Source: Comamonas sp. lk (GTDB lineage Bacteria; Pseudomonadota; Gammaproteobacteria; Burkholderiales; Burkholderiaceae_C). From it: 56,212 nt of DNA. Location of the stretch: the NCBI GenBank assembly GCA_945925985.1, contig CAMELV010000024.1, positions 1-56,212 on the forward strand. The letters run 5' to 3'. How positions within the stretch are numbered: the first letter of the stretch is position 1; every line of letters starts with the position of its first letter. Below are positions 20,314-29,139 of the stretch, in pieces. Both the position numbers and the translations under genes were made by a program. The notes beneath the pieces were generated by a model. The model ran no database searches. It had not been told where the DNA came from and saw nothing but the letters and a program-made list of their open reading frames with translations.

Positions 20314-21130
20314 ATGCCCCCCTCTGGAATGCGCCAGACTCGCGTGACTTTGGGAATCGCTTCAGCAACTGGTCAGCCAATTGCTGTGTGGCCTCCTGAT
20401 TGTCGCGCTCCTGCTCTACCTTGATCCCCAGCCAAAGAGACTCAGCGTTAACCAAGTCACTGTTGTTGAGCCTGCGTAAATGGAACTGCGCCCGTACCAA
20501 GTCACCGCGGGAGCGCATCAGCACAGCCAGGTTGAAAGTGGTCACTGGGTTACCAGCATCGTACTCATATGACTTAAGCAAACTCCGTTCAGCATCAGTG
20601 GGCAGACCGGCTCGTGCCTGGCACAAACCGAGGGCCCGAAAAGTTTTTGCCCGCTCGCCGTACTGAGGATCTGCCAGGGCCTGATCAAAACGGCGAAAAG
20701 ATTCGGACCATCGCCTTTGCTGACACTGCATCCAGCCCAGGTTATGCAACACATTGGGGTCGTCCGGGCTCAGCGCCAGAGACCGGCTGAAGCCATCTTC
20801 CGCAACGCGAAAATCGTTAAGACGCATGTAGATGAGCCCGCGAAGGTTATGGGCTGGAGCGTAAGCCGGATCGGCAATAAGCGCCTGCTTTAGCTCGTCG
20901 AGTGCCACCGTCGTTTGTCCTTGTTCAAAATACCCGAGGGCCAACTCCAGACGTATGCGTGCGCGCTTTCGTCCATCAGGCTCATCTGACGCCGTCATGA
21001 TATCTCGGCTGCCGCCGTTAGAGCCGCCACTGGGGACGGACATACAGCCAGACAGTCCAAGCAACATCAGAATCACCAGCGCACTCAAATCAACTGATGC
21101 CAGCCTTGGCAGCCTAGGTATTGGCTTCAC
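20303..21130 (-). CDS. pilW: Type IV pilus biogenesis/stability lipoprotein PilW (PilF)
   Basis: A 275-residue TPR lipoprotein that helps assemble the secretin of type IV pili at the outer membrane. The signal peptide ends with the lipobox LSGC, and at least four TPR units follow (for example APAHNLRGLIYMRLNDFRVAEDGFSRSL and PNVLHNLGWMQCQQRRWSESFRRFDQAL). It starts two bases after rlmN and overlaps rodZ. No pilin genes are in the window. Confidence 0.9.
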   Translation of the reverse strand: MKPIPRLPRLASVDLSALVILMLLGLSGCMSVPSGGSNGGSRDIMTASDEPDGRKRARIRLELALGYFEQGQTTVALDELKQALIADPAYAPAHNLRGLIYMRLNDFRVAEDGFSRSLALSPDDPNVLHNLGWMQCQQRRWSESFRRFDQALADPQYGERAKTFRALGLCQARAGLPTDAERSLLKSYEYDAGNPVTTFNLAVLMRSRGDLVRAQFHLRRLNNSDLVNAESLWLGIKVEQERDNQEATQQLADQLLKRFPKSRESGAFQRGAFDE

Positions 21131-21132
21131 TG

Positions 21133-22281
21133 TTATTGACTCCGGTCAGCTGACACGACGTCAGTGATGTGATGTATGGCGATGCGTCGCTGGCGCGTTA
21201 TTCTTTCTTCAACGCCAGTGCGATCGCGGACATCGCCGGCAAGCTGCCCACAGGCGGCGTCAATGTCATCCCCACGGGTTTTACGAATGGTTGTCACAAT
21301 GCCGGCGTCGCTCAGAATTCTGGCAAACAGCTGAACCTGTGCCATGCTTGAGCGAATCAGACCTGACGCTGGAAACGGATTAAATGGGATCAGGTTGAAT
21401 TTGCAAGTAAAACCCACCCCAGCACGTTCGCGGACCAACCGAACCAGTTCCTGGGCATGGGCAATCTGGTCGTTCACACCATCAAGCATGCAGTATTCAA
21501 AAGTAATGAAGTCACGCGGGGCGTGGGCTAAGTACCGGTTACAGGCATCGAGAAGCTCGGCCAGTGGGTACTTGCGGTTCAAGGGAACCAGGTCGTCTCG
21601 CAAACTGTCGGTCGGAGCGTGCAACGACACCGCCAACGCGACCGGGCAATCCAGAGCCAGGCGGTCTAACATGGGCACCACACCGGACGTCGACACGGTG
21701 ACCCGCCGGCGAGACAAACCGTAACCATGATCGTCCAGCATGACCCGCAAAGCCGGAAGCAGGGCCGCGTAATTTTGCAAGGGCTCACCCATGCCCATCA
21801 TGACCACATTAGAGATCACGCGCTCAGACTGATGCAAATGCTTGCGCAGAAAATGCTCGGCAAACCACAGTTGCCCCAGAATTTCTGCTGTGGACAGGTT
21901 ACGACTAAATCCTTGATGTCCGGTGGAGCAAAATCGGCACCCTACTGCGCAACCCGCCTGGGATGAAATACACAGGGTGCCACGGTCGTCCTCTGGAATG
22001 AATACCGTCTCAACGGCGTCACCACCGCCAACATCGAACAACCATTTGATGGTGCCGTCTTTCGACAGGTGCTGAGATATCACGGGCAACCCACTCAGGT
22101 GTGCCGTCGTCGCCAACTTTTCGCGCAAAGATTTGGCGAGGTCGGTCATGTCGTCGAAACAGACCGCCCCTTTTTGATGAATCCAGCGAAACAGCTGGAC
22201 CGCCCGGTAGCGCTTCTCGCCCAGCCGTTCACAAAACAGGGCCAAACCCTCGAGGTCGTAGTCGAGCAGGTTGGCGGTCAT
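21133..22281 (-). CDS. rlmN: Dual-specificity RNA methyltransferase RlmN
   Basis: A 382-residue radical SAM enzyme that methylates A2503 of 23S rRNA and A37 of some tRNAs. The cluster motif CAVGCRFC binds the 4Fe-4S centre. [13 protein letters not shown] and [12 protein letters not shown] are family hallmarks, and a catalytic Cys lies near the C-terminus (DIDAACGQL). It lies 8 bases after ndk. A C-terminal tail of about 25 residues follows the catalytic region. Confidence 0.96.
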   Translation of the reverse strand: MTANLLDYDLEGLALFCERLGEKRYRAVQLFRWIHQKGAVCFDDMTDLAKSLREKLATTAHLSGLPVISQHLSKDGTIKWLFDVGGGDAVETVFIPEDDRGTLCISSQAGCAVGCRFCSTGHQGFSRNLSTAEILGQLWFAEHFLRKHLHQSERVISNVVMMGMGEPLQNYAALLPALRVMLDDHGYGLSRRRVTVSTSGVVPMLDRLALDCPVALAVSLHAPTDSLRDDLVPLNRKYPLAELLDACNRYLAHAPRDFITFEYCMLDGVNDQIAHAQELVRLVRERAGVGFTCKFNLIPFNPFPASGLIRSSMAQVQLFARILSDAGIVTTIRKTRGDDIDAACGQLAGDVRDRTGVEERITRQRRIAIHHITDVVSADRSQ

Positions 22282-22289
22282 TGCATCGC

Positions 22290-22715
22290 TTATCGCGAGT
22301 AAACGTTCAGGCCGGGGAAGAAAAATGCCACTTCAGCTGCCGCAGTTTCAACCGCGTCGGAACCATGGACCGCATTAGCGTCAATGCTGTCTGCGAAATC
22401 GGCGCGAATCGTTCCAGCTTCAGCCTTTTTCGGGTCCGTCGCGCCCATGAGGTCGCGGTTCTTCAAAATGGCGTTTTCGCCTTCCAGGGCCTGGATCATG
22501 ACAGGGCCTGAGATCATGAAATCGACCAGGTCCTTGAAAAAGGGACGCTCTTTGTGCACGGCATAAAAAGCCTCCGCCTCGCGACGCGACAAATGCGCCA
22601 TCCTTGCGGCCACCACTTTGAGGCCTGCGGCCTCGAATCGGGCATAGATTTGTCCGATCACGTTTTTCGCAACTGCGTCGGGTTTGATGATGGAAAGTGT
22701 TCGTTCGGTAGTCAT
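22290..22715 (-). CDS. ndk: Nucleoside diphosphate kinase
   Basis: A 141-residue enzyme that transfers the gamma phosphate between NTPs and NDPs through a phosphohistidine. The active-site histidine is in NAVHGSD, and [11 protein letters not shown] and [14 protein letters not shown] are typical. The upstream 89 bases include a 6-bp hairpin (TTTGCC/GGCAAA at 22741-22757) that may belong to its leader. ndk followed by rlmN and pilW is the standard order. Confidence 0.97.
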   Translation of the reverse strand: MTTERTLSIIKPDAVAKNVIGQIYARFEAAGLKVVAARMAHLSRREAEAFYAVHKERPFFKDLVDFMISGPVMIQALEGENAILKNRDLMGATDPKKAEAGTIRADFADSIDANAVHGSDAVETAAAEVAFFFPGLNVYSR

Positions 22716-22804
22716 GAAATGTCAATTGCCTTAAAAATAGTTTGCCGATAGGGCAAAGCCCCGTAGTCTAACCGCTGCAGTTTGCCCCTGTGTTTGCACG
22801 GGGG

Positions 22805-24823
22805 TCAGCGACGCGGACCCCCGCGACGCTGACCCCCGCCGCCTGACCCACCGGCGGCGCCCCGGCGTTGACCCTGATCCTGCCGCTGTCGGGTAAAACT
22901 GTCAGCGCCAATGTAACCAAATGCTGTTTTCATCGGGTCAGGCTGGCTGGCCGCCGCTTGCCGGTCACTGTGCTCTGGAGAATCATTCCGTTGCCGCCGC
23001 CCACCATTCGCTCCAGCCGCCGGACCAGGTACCCCGCCTAGCGAACTTGCAGGCAGTTGGCGCGTTCCTCCCCCATTCGAACTGCGCGGACCGGCGCCAC
23101 GGCCGCCGTTGCCCCGTCGTCGGAATCCGGAATCCGGACCACTCCGCTCGCTTCGGTTCGCGCCTTGGTCAACCGGGCCCCCAGGGGAACTCCGACTCTG
23201 GGCACTTCCCGCAGCTTGCATCAAGGCATTGATGTCCGCCTCGTCAAGCTCCATCCAGGCGCCGCGTTTGAGGCCGCGTGGCAGGACCATCGCGCCGTAT
23301 CGGATTCGGATCAAACGACTGACGGCGTGACCCACGGCCTCGAACATGCGTCGCACCTCCCGGTTACGCCCCTCCGAAATGGTGACGCGGTACCAGCAAT
23401 TGGACCCCTCACCACCGCCCTCCTCAATCGAACCAAACTGAGCCATACCGTCGTCCAGCTTTACACCTTCCAGCAGGCGCTGTTTTTCTTCCTTGTTCAA
23501 TGCGCCCAACACACGCACGGCGTACTCCCGCTCGAGTCCAAATCTGGGGTGCATCAGCCTGTTGGCTAACTCGCCGGAACTCGTGAAAAGGAGCAAGCCT
23601 TCTGTGTTCAGATCCAGGCGGCCCACCGACTGCCATTTGCCTTGAAACAGTTTGGGCAGACGTCTAAACACGGTCGGCCGATTTTGCGGGTCGTCATGCG
23701 TTACCACCTCGCCAGCCGGCTTGTGGTAAGCGATGACACGCGCAGGCGGCGCATCGATCCGAATACGTATGGGCTTGCCATTAACCTTGACGTGATCCCC
23801 AAACTGGATTCTTTGCCCAATATGCGCGGGCTCGTTGTTGACGGTGATCCTCCCCTCCAAGATCAACTGCTCCATCTCAAGCCGGGACCCCATACCGCTT
23901 TGCGCGAGAACCTTGTGAAGTTTGGGCGTCTCCGCTTGCGGGGCCAGAACCCGCTTGGGTAGTGCCAGGTCTGGCTGCTCCTCGTCGGCGTCAAATTGCC
24001 CGGAGATCACGTCACCAAAACGGTTGGAGATACCGCTGGGAGGCTCCGATGTATCAACCAGAGCGAGGGGCTGCGGCATCAGCTCAGGCTGTTCGGCCAG
24101 CTCAGCACTGCCCTCGTCTGACATATCGGCAGTCTGTTCACTCATAAGGCGGTTCCCGTCAAAAAAAAACAAATCAGCCTCGCGACCGGCCTGGCTGGCC
24201 TGAAACGCAGGCGAGCCTGGCGCTTCCCTCACCGCAGTCGGACTGTCGGCAGCCAAGGCGTCAGTATCGGCGCTGCTGGTGGTCAGCGCTTCAAGCGCAC
24301 GGGCCTGTTGCACCGGCGAGTCCAGCAACGGCAGCTGCTCCAAGGATTTAAGCCCCAAGTCATCCAGAAAATGTCGGGTGGTTGCGAAAAGCGCCGGCCG
24401 ACCAATCGATTCGCGGTGGCCAATCACTTCAACCCAGCCCCGGTCTTCCAACTGCTTCACAATCAATGAGTTGACCGTAACACCTCTGATGTCTTCAATG
24501 TCGCCCCGTGTCACGGGTTGCCTGTAGGCGATAATGGCAAGAGTCTCCAGCGTGGCGCGACTGTACCGCGGCGGCTTTTCGGGGTGGAGCCGATCCAGGT
24601 AGACGCGCATGTCGGGCCGGCTCTGAAACCGCCAGCCGGACGCAACACAGACCAGCTCAACACCACGTCCAGACCAATCGAGCTCTAGCTCCAATAGCAT
24701 TTGTTTGAGGGTGTCTGAACCCAAGCTCTCATCGAACAAGGCGCGTAGCTCCCGCAACTGCAGGGGCTGTTGGGCGCAAATCAAGGCGGTTTCCAAAACT
24801 CGCTTGGCATCAGCCGAATTCAT
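22805..24823 (-). CDS. rluB: ScpB-RluB fusion: chromosome segregation/condensation protein B joined to 23S rRNA pseudouridine synthase
   Basis: A single frame of 672 residues carrying two proteins that are normally separate. Residues 1 to about 165 are ScpB, with winged-helix repeats such as RVLETALICAQQPLQLREL and SRATLETLAIIAYRQPVTRGDIE. From the internal Met at 24145 (MSEQTADMS) the sequence is RluB: an S4 domain (KLHKVLAQSGMGSRLEMEQLI), the catalytic Asp in GRLDLNTEGLLL, and a Gly/Arg-rich low-complexity tail of about 110 residues. The joint is a nine-T run (24161-24169). With eight Ts ScpB would end at a TGA overlapping the RluB ATG. So the fusion may be real, slippage-dependent, or a sequencing indel. 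The ATG at 24823 is preferred to the upstream TTG at 24877. Confidence 0.88.
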   Translation of the reverse strand: MNSADAKRVLETALICAQQPLQLRELRALFDESLGSDTLKQMLLELELDWSGRGVELVCVASGWRFQSRPDMRVYLDRLHPEKPPRYSRATLETLAIIAYRQPVTRGDIEDIRGVTVNSLIVKQLEDRGWVEVIGHRESIGRPALFATTRHFLDDLGLKSLEQLPLLDSPVQQARALEALTTSSADTDALAADSPTAVREAPGSPAFQASQAGREADLFFFDGNRLMSEQTADMSDEGSAELAEQPELMPQPLALVDTSEPPSGISNRFGDVISGQFDADEEQPDLALPKRVLAPQAETPKLHKVLAQSGMGSRLEMEQLILEGRITVNNEPAHIGQRIQFGDHVKVNGKPIRIRIDAPPARVIAYHKPAGEVVTHDDPQNRPTVFRRLPKLFQGKWQSVGRLDLNTEGLLLFTSSGELANRLMHPRFGLEREYAVRVLGALNKEEKQRLLEGVKLDDGMAQFGSIEEGGGEGSNCWYRVTISEGRNREVRRMFEAVGHAVSRLIRIRYGAMVLPRGLKRGAWMELDEADINALMQAAGSAQSRSSPGGPVDQGANRSERSGPDSGFRRRGNGGRGAGPRSSNGGGTRQLPASSLGGVPGPAAGANGGRRQRNDSPEHSDRQAAASQPDPMKTAFGYIGADSFTRQRQDQGQRRGAAGGSGGGGQRRGGPRR
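24161..24169 (-). other. Nine-T homopolymer at the scpB/rluB junction
   Basis: On the coding strand TTG is followed by nine Ts, read as three Phe codons. Removing one T changes the downstream reading to ACG GGA ACC GCC TTA TGA, ending scpB at 24142-24144 in an ATGA overlap with the rluB start at 24145. Runs of this length are known sites of RNA polymerase slippage and of assembly error. Confidence 0.7.
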
Positions 24824-24953
24824 GAATATAGTAAGTCCGGGTCGGGCACCTATGGGTGCAAAATCAGAGTGATTCAATGCAGCGCTATTGGCAGAAGAGA
24901 TGAACTGCAGCGCGGGGGCCGGTAGACAGCGAAAGCGTCGGGGACGCTTCCAA

Positions 24954-25964
24954 CTACATCAAATTGTAGCGCAGGCCCAATTCGTCCATTGCTGCGCGAA
25001 AATCTTTAGGCAGGTCCGCTCTAAAGCTCAAGGCTTGGCCCGTCACTGGATGGTTGAAGGCCAGCTGAACTGCATGCAGTGCTTGGCGGTTCATCCCTGC
25101 AGCATCGGCTCCGCCATAGGTCTCATCAGCCAGTAAAGGGTGGCCGAGCCAAGCCATATGAACGCGGATCTGGTGGGTTCTCCCTGTATGCAAGGCACAT
25201 TTCACGAGGCACGTGTCCTTGGCATTCTGCAGCAACTCGACGTCTGTCCTTGCTGCTTTGCCCGCGTGCTGACTTAGATCGACAACTGACATCCGTAGCC
25301 GGTTGCGAGGATCCCGCCCGATGGCAGCCTGAACTTCCTGCCGGCCAGCACCTACCCATTGGCGGTGTGCCAGCGCCAAATAATGCCTTTGGACGTCGCG
25401 CGCTGCAATCGACCGAACCAGGGCGTCCATGGCCAAGCGGCTTCGGGCTACGACCATTAAGCCGCTGGTGTCCTTGTCCAGCCGATGCACAATCCCCGCG
25501 CGAGGGAGGTCCATGAAGGCGACATCGAAGGCTAGCAGGCCGTTAAGCAGGGTGCCGCTCCAATTGCCTGGTGCGGGATGCACCACCAGATTCGCCGGCT
25601 TGTTGATCACCAGGACGTGCTCGTCTTGGTACACCACATTCAGGGCCATCGACTCTGCCTTGAAAGCCTGGCTTTGCGGCGTAGGCCGCAGTTCAACCGT
25701 CCCGGTGTCTGCCACCTTAACCCGAGTGGCTGGTTTGGTGATGACCCCGCCGTTGAGCGTGACGGCGCCCAGCCCAATCAGTTGCTGAAGATAACTGCGA
25801 GAAAACTCAGGCACGAGTTCGGCCAATGTCCGGTCGAGGCGATGACCATGCTGGCTAGCGCCAGCCACCCATGCTCGGAGCTCGGCATCCAGCCCGGCCT
25901 CTGCTTGCTCGTCAAGCACATCATCAACCGACCCGCTCGATATAATTCTGTCGACATTGTTCAA
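24954..25964 (-). CDS. rluD: 23S rRNA pseudouridine(1911/1915/1917) synthase RluD
   Basis: A 336-residue RluA-family pseudouridine synthase. An N-terminal S4 RNA-binding domain (RLDRTLAELVPEFSRSYLQQLI) precedes the catalytic domain with HRLDKDTSGLMVVA, which contains the catalytic Asp, and the HTGRTHQIRVHM motif. It is divergent from bamD with a 14-base gap, the conserved rluD/bamD arrangement of beta- and gammaproteobacteria, so promoters overlap the coding ends. Confidence 0.94.
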   Translation of the reverse strand: MNNVDRIISSGSVDDVLDEQAEAGLDAELRAWVAGASQHGHRLDRTLAELVPEFSRSYLQQLIGLGAVTLNGGVITKPATRVKVADTGTVELRPTPQSQAFKAESMALNVVYQDEHVLVINKPANLVVHPAPGNWSGTLLNGLLAFDVAFMDLPRAGIVHRLDKDTSGLMVVARSRLAMDALVRSIAARDVQRHYLALAHRQWVGAGRQEVQAAIGRDPRNRLRMSVVDLSQHAGKAARTDVELLQNAKDTCLVKCALHTGRTHQIRVHMAWLGHPLLADETYGGADAAGMNRQALHAVQLAFNHPVTGQALSFRADLPKDFRAAMDELGLRYNLM

Positions 25965-25978
25965 GAAAGACGCCCTTC

Positions 25979-26785
25979 ATGCTTCGAGCCAAATTATCGG
26001 CGGTCATCACTGTCGTGGCTGCCGGTCTCGCCTTGCTCCTGGGAGGCTGCTCGACCACGCCTGTCGACAATACCGCGGGCTGGAGCCCGAGCAAGGTCTA
26101 CGCAGAGGCGAAATATGAAGTCGCGGCCGGGGCGTATGACAAAGCCATCGTTTTATTTGAAAAACTGGAAGGTCGTGCGGCCGGAACACCGCTGGCCCAG
26201 CAGGCTCAGTTGGACAAGGCCTATGCACACTATAAGTCTGGGGAGTCAGCCCAGGCGCTCTCCACGATAGAGCGTTTTTTAAAGCTGCACCCGGCCAGCC
26301 CTGCCCTTGACTACGCGATCTACCTCAAAGGCATCGTCAATTTCAATGACGATTTAGGGATGTTTTCGGCCATCACCCGACAGGACCTCTCAGAGCGGGA
26401 CCAAAAAGCAGCTAAGGAATCGTTCGAGTCTTTCAAAGACTTGGTCACACGCTTCCCGCAATCGCGCTACACCCCCGATGCCAACCAGCGTATGGCCTAT
26501 ATCACCAACTCCCTAGCCGACTATGAGGTGCACGTGGCCCGCTATTATTTTGCCCGAGGTGCTTATGTGGCAGCCATCAACCGGGCTCAGGTGGCCGTTG
26601 CCGATCATGCCAATACGCCGTCAGTGGAAGAGGCCCTGATGATTTTGGCCAAATCCTACGATGCATTAGGCATGAGCCAGCTGCGCGACGACGCGCAAAG
26701 GATATTGGCCAAAAATTATCCCGGATCACCTTACCTCACCGGCGGCGTCAAAGCTAAGACTGATCCGTGGTGGAAGGTGTGGTGA
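25979..26785 (+). CDS. bamD: Outer membrane protein assembly factor BamD (ComL)
   Basis: A 268-residue TPR lipoprotein, an essential part of the BAM complex. The signal peptide ends in the lipobox LGGC (Cys about residue 24). TPR helices follow (VYAEAKYEVAAGAYDKAIVLFEKLEGR and the FPQSRYTPDANQRMAYI segment typical of BamD). It is the only plus-strand gene in a long minus-strand region, and its last 32 bases overlap the 3' end of the convergent helicase gene. Confidence 0.95.
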   Translation: MLRAKLSAVITVVAAGLALLLGGCSTTPVDNTAGWSPSKVYAEAKYEVAAGAYDKAIVLFEKLEGRAAGTPLAQQAQLDKAYAHYKSGESAQALSTIERFLKLHPASPALDYAIYLKGIVNFNDDLGMFSAITRQDLSERDQKAAKESFESFKDLVTRFPQSRYTPDANQRMAYITNSLADYEVHVARYYFARGAYVAAINRAQVAVADHANTPSVEEALMILAKSYDALGMSQLRDDAQRILAKNYPGSPYLTGGVKAKTDPWWKVW

Positions 26786-28760
26786 GACCTGTCAAGAATG
26801 CGAGGAAATCCTCCTGAGCGGCCAAACGCCGCATCGGCGGCAAACTGGCGAGCAACCGACGCCCGTAGCCCATGCTGCTTAAGCGGGTGTCGCACACCAC
26901 CAGCACGCCGCGATCGGTCTCGTGCCTGATCAGGCGTCCCGCCCCCTGTTTCAGCGCCACCGCAGCCTCTGGCAAATAGTAGTCTTTGAAGACTTTGCGC
27001 CCTGCGGCTTCAAGCCTCTGTGCTCGGGCCTCCACAAGCGGGTCACCGGGCGACGGAAAGGGCACCTTGTCGATGACCACCATCTGCAAGGCAGCACCGG
27101 GTATGTCCACGCCCTCCCAAAAGGACGCGGATGCCAGCAGCACGCACCCCGGGCCGCCTGCCTCATTACCCTGTCGAAAGCGCTGGATCAATTCCCGCTT
27201 AGGCCCTTGGCCCTGCACCAGAATATGGAGCGCCTGCGAGCCGGCAAACTGCTGCTGTAGCACCGAACTGATGGCATGCAAGGCCCGCAGACTTGTGGTC
27301 AGCACCAACGTACGGCCACCCAGCAGCATCGCATGCTCCGCGACAAAGTGGGCCACCTGCTCGCTATGCTCTGGGGCGCTCGGCTTGGGCATATGCGCTG
27401 GGATATACAGGCCAGCCTGCGCGGCGTAGTCAAACGGACTCTGAATCTTCAGGATCGTAGCGTTAGCAAGTCCGCAAGGTTCCGTAAACCAGGTCAGCCC
27501 AGGGTCATCACCGAGAGTTGCGGAGGTGAATATCCAGGCGCGACGGTCAGCAGGATCTTCGGTGGCCCCAATCAGTCTGGCCTTGACCGTATCGGCGATA
27601 TCGAGAGGCGTCTCGATCAGCTTCAGGTGGGGGCCGACCTCCAGCCAGCGGACCGCCCCCGCTTCGCAAGACGCCATAAAGCCCATCATCCGCTCGGTCA
27701 AGGACAGCGCGCGCGTGGCCAGACGAGCAAGTTCTGGCCCAGTCTCACTGAACTGAGCCAGCGCCAGAGACGCCTGACTGCAGGCATTGGCAACGGCTGC
27801 CATCGCCTCTTGCCAACTCGCCTCATGCAGAGTTTCGGGTGCCTGGCTCAGCCAGCGTAATTTAGCTGTTGCCGGTTGCCGACCTACCAGCATGCGCCAA
27901 TCGCGGGTGGCATGCTCCAGGTCAGCGGCAAGCTGCTGCCAATCGCACCACCCCCGCCCGTACAGCACGCCTACACCCAGGAGGTCTCGGGAAAAATCCA
28001 ATAATTGTGCCGTCCCGAGCTGCTGCCCCAGAAACTGGACCCCAGTTTCATTCAGTTGATGCGCTTCGTCAAATATCACGGTCTTCACGGTTGGCAACAG
28101 CTCTGCCATACCGGACTCCCGCACCGCCAGATCAGCAAAGAACAAATGGTGGTTAACCACCACAATGTCTGCGGCCAGCGCCTCGCGCCGAGCTTGGTTG
28201 ACGTGGCAATCGCGCCAGCTCGGACAAGGTGAACCTAAGCAATTTTCGCGCGTGGAGGTCACCATGGGTATTAGCGGCGAACGCTCATCAAGACCAGGTA
28301 TTTCTGCAAGGTCCCCGGTTTGGGTAGCTTGGGCCCAAAGCTCAATGCGGGCCATGCCAGCCATGCCCGGTTTATCGGTCATGTCCGCCCGTTCGCGCGC
28401 TAATTCCAGGCGATACAGGCACAGGTAACTGGCGCGCCCCTTCAAAAGGGCTATCCGGACTGGCAGAGACAGCGCCCTAATCAGTCGGGGCAAGTCACGG
28501 TTAAACAACTGATCTTGCAGGGTTTTAGTCGCTGTTGAGAGCAGCGTCCGCTGGCCGCTGAGAAGCACCGGCACCAAATATGAAAACGTCTTGCCGATGC
28601 CCGTACCGGCCTCGACCACCAGCACACCACCCGACTCCAGTGTGCCGGCAATCGCCGTCGCCATGTCAGACTGGCCTTGCCGCGGACGAAACTCATCGAC
28701 CATCTGAGACAAGGTGCCGGCCTCCGAAAAAGCGGCTTGCACCTGCTGTAACAGCATCAT
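26754..28760 (-). CDS. dinG: DinG/YoaA-family ATP-dependent DNA helicase
   Basis: A 668-residue superfamily 2, XPD-like helicase. Walker A EAGTGIGKT and the DEAH box (VIFDEAHQ) are seen. Four cysteines (one after KGRASYL, three in NCLGSPCPSWRDC) are placed like the FeS-cluster ligands of the family. The C-terminal helicase domain has LLASASFWEGVDIPG and the QGAGRLIRHETDRGV motif VI. The frame is open to 29048, but that part overlaps the next gene and lacks family features, so the Met at 28760 is chosen. DinG and YoaA are close relatives, so the symbol is tentative. Confidence 0.88.
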   Translation of the reverse strand: MMLLQQVQAAFSEAGTLSQMVDEFRPRQGQSDMATAIAGTLESGGVLVVEAGTGIGKTFSYLVPVLLSGQRTLLSTATKTLQDQLFNRDLPRLIRALSLPVRIALLKGRASYLCLYRLELARERADMTDKPGMAGMARIELWAQATQTGDLAEIPGLDERSPLIPMVTSTRENCLGSPCPSWRDCHVNQARREALAADIVVVNHHLFFADLAVRESGMAELLPTVKTVIFDEAHQLNETGVQFLGQQLGTAQLLDFSRDLLGVGVLYGRGWCDWQQLAADLEHATRDWRMLVGRQPATAKLRWLSQAPETLHEASWQEAMAAVANACSQASLALAQFSETGPELARLATRALSLTERMMGFMASCEAGAVRWLEVGPHLKLIETPLDIADTVKARLIGATEDPADRRAWIFTSATLGDDPGLTWFTEPCGLANATILKIQSPFDYAAQAGLYIPAHMPKPSAPEHSEQVAHFVAEHAMLLGGRTLVLTTSLRALHAISSVLQQQFAGSQALHILVQGQGPKRELIQRFRQGNEAGGPGCVLLASASFWEGVDIPGAALQMVVIDKVPFPSPGDPLVEARAQRLEAAGRKVFKDYYLPEAAVALKQGAGRLIRHETDRGVLVVCDTRLSSMGYGRRLLASLPPMRRLAAQEDFLAFLTGLTTPSTTDQS

Positions 28761-28782
28761 GAACCCAGGCGTTCTGGAACGC

Positions 28783-29139
28783 TCACGGATTGGCAGCGGG
28801 CATGCTGTCTTGGGCCGCTGCCTTATCGCGCACGCGTTGCAGCTGCTCGAAAGCCTTTTCCTTGCGCTGTTTGTCTTGGATGGCCGACTCTTGCTTTTGC
28901 AGTTGGTCCAGACTTTCCCGACGTTGCGCACGGTTGGCCAACAGACAGTCGGTGACCGCGAACCGGGCGTAGCAGGTGATTTCTTGGCGGGCATGACGCT
29001 CGGCCTCTTGTGCGCGTTCGGCTCGAATCCGCTGGCGTTCGGCGTCAACGTCGATCAGGGCCGAGGCTGGCGCTAACGTCGGCTGTCCCATCGCGGCCTG
29101 GGCCCACAACATCAGAATCAGGAAAAAAATGCGGATCAT
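28783..29139 (-). CDS. Conserved hypothetical periplasmic protein
   Basis: A 118-residue protein with an N-terminal signal peptide (residues 1-18), two cysteines (C56 and C65, spaced CYARFAVTDC) that could form a disulfide, and Glu/Lys/Arg-rich helices likely to form a coiled coil. I recall similar small exported proteins between zapE and the helicase gene in other Burkholderiales, but no function. It overlaps the zapE stop by four bases, so it is coupled to zapE. Confidence 0.75.
   Translation of the reverse strand: MIRIFFLILMLWAQAAMGQPTLAPASALIDVDAERQRIRAERAQEAERHARQEITCYARFAVTDCLLANRAQRRESLDQLQKQESAIQDKQRKEKAFEQLQRVRDKAAAQDSMPAANP

Noticed and set aside
22805..23200. Gly/Arg-rich low-complexity tail of RluB as a separate repeat element
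   Set aside because: Such tails are usual in Burkholderiales RluB proteins and no exact tandem unit is seen.
28761..29048. N-terminal extension of the DinG-type helicase
   Set aside because: It is a shadow of the signal-peptide protein at 28783-29139 in another frame; the family N-terminus begins at 28760.
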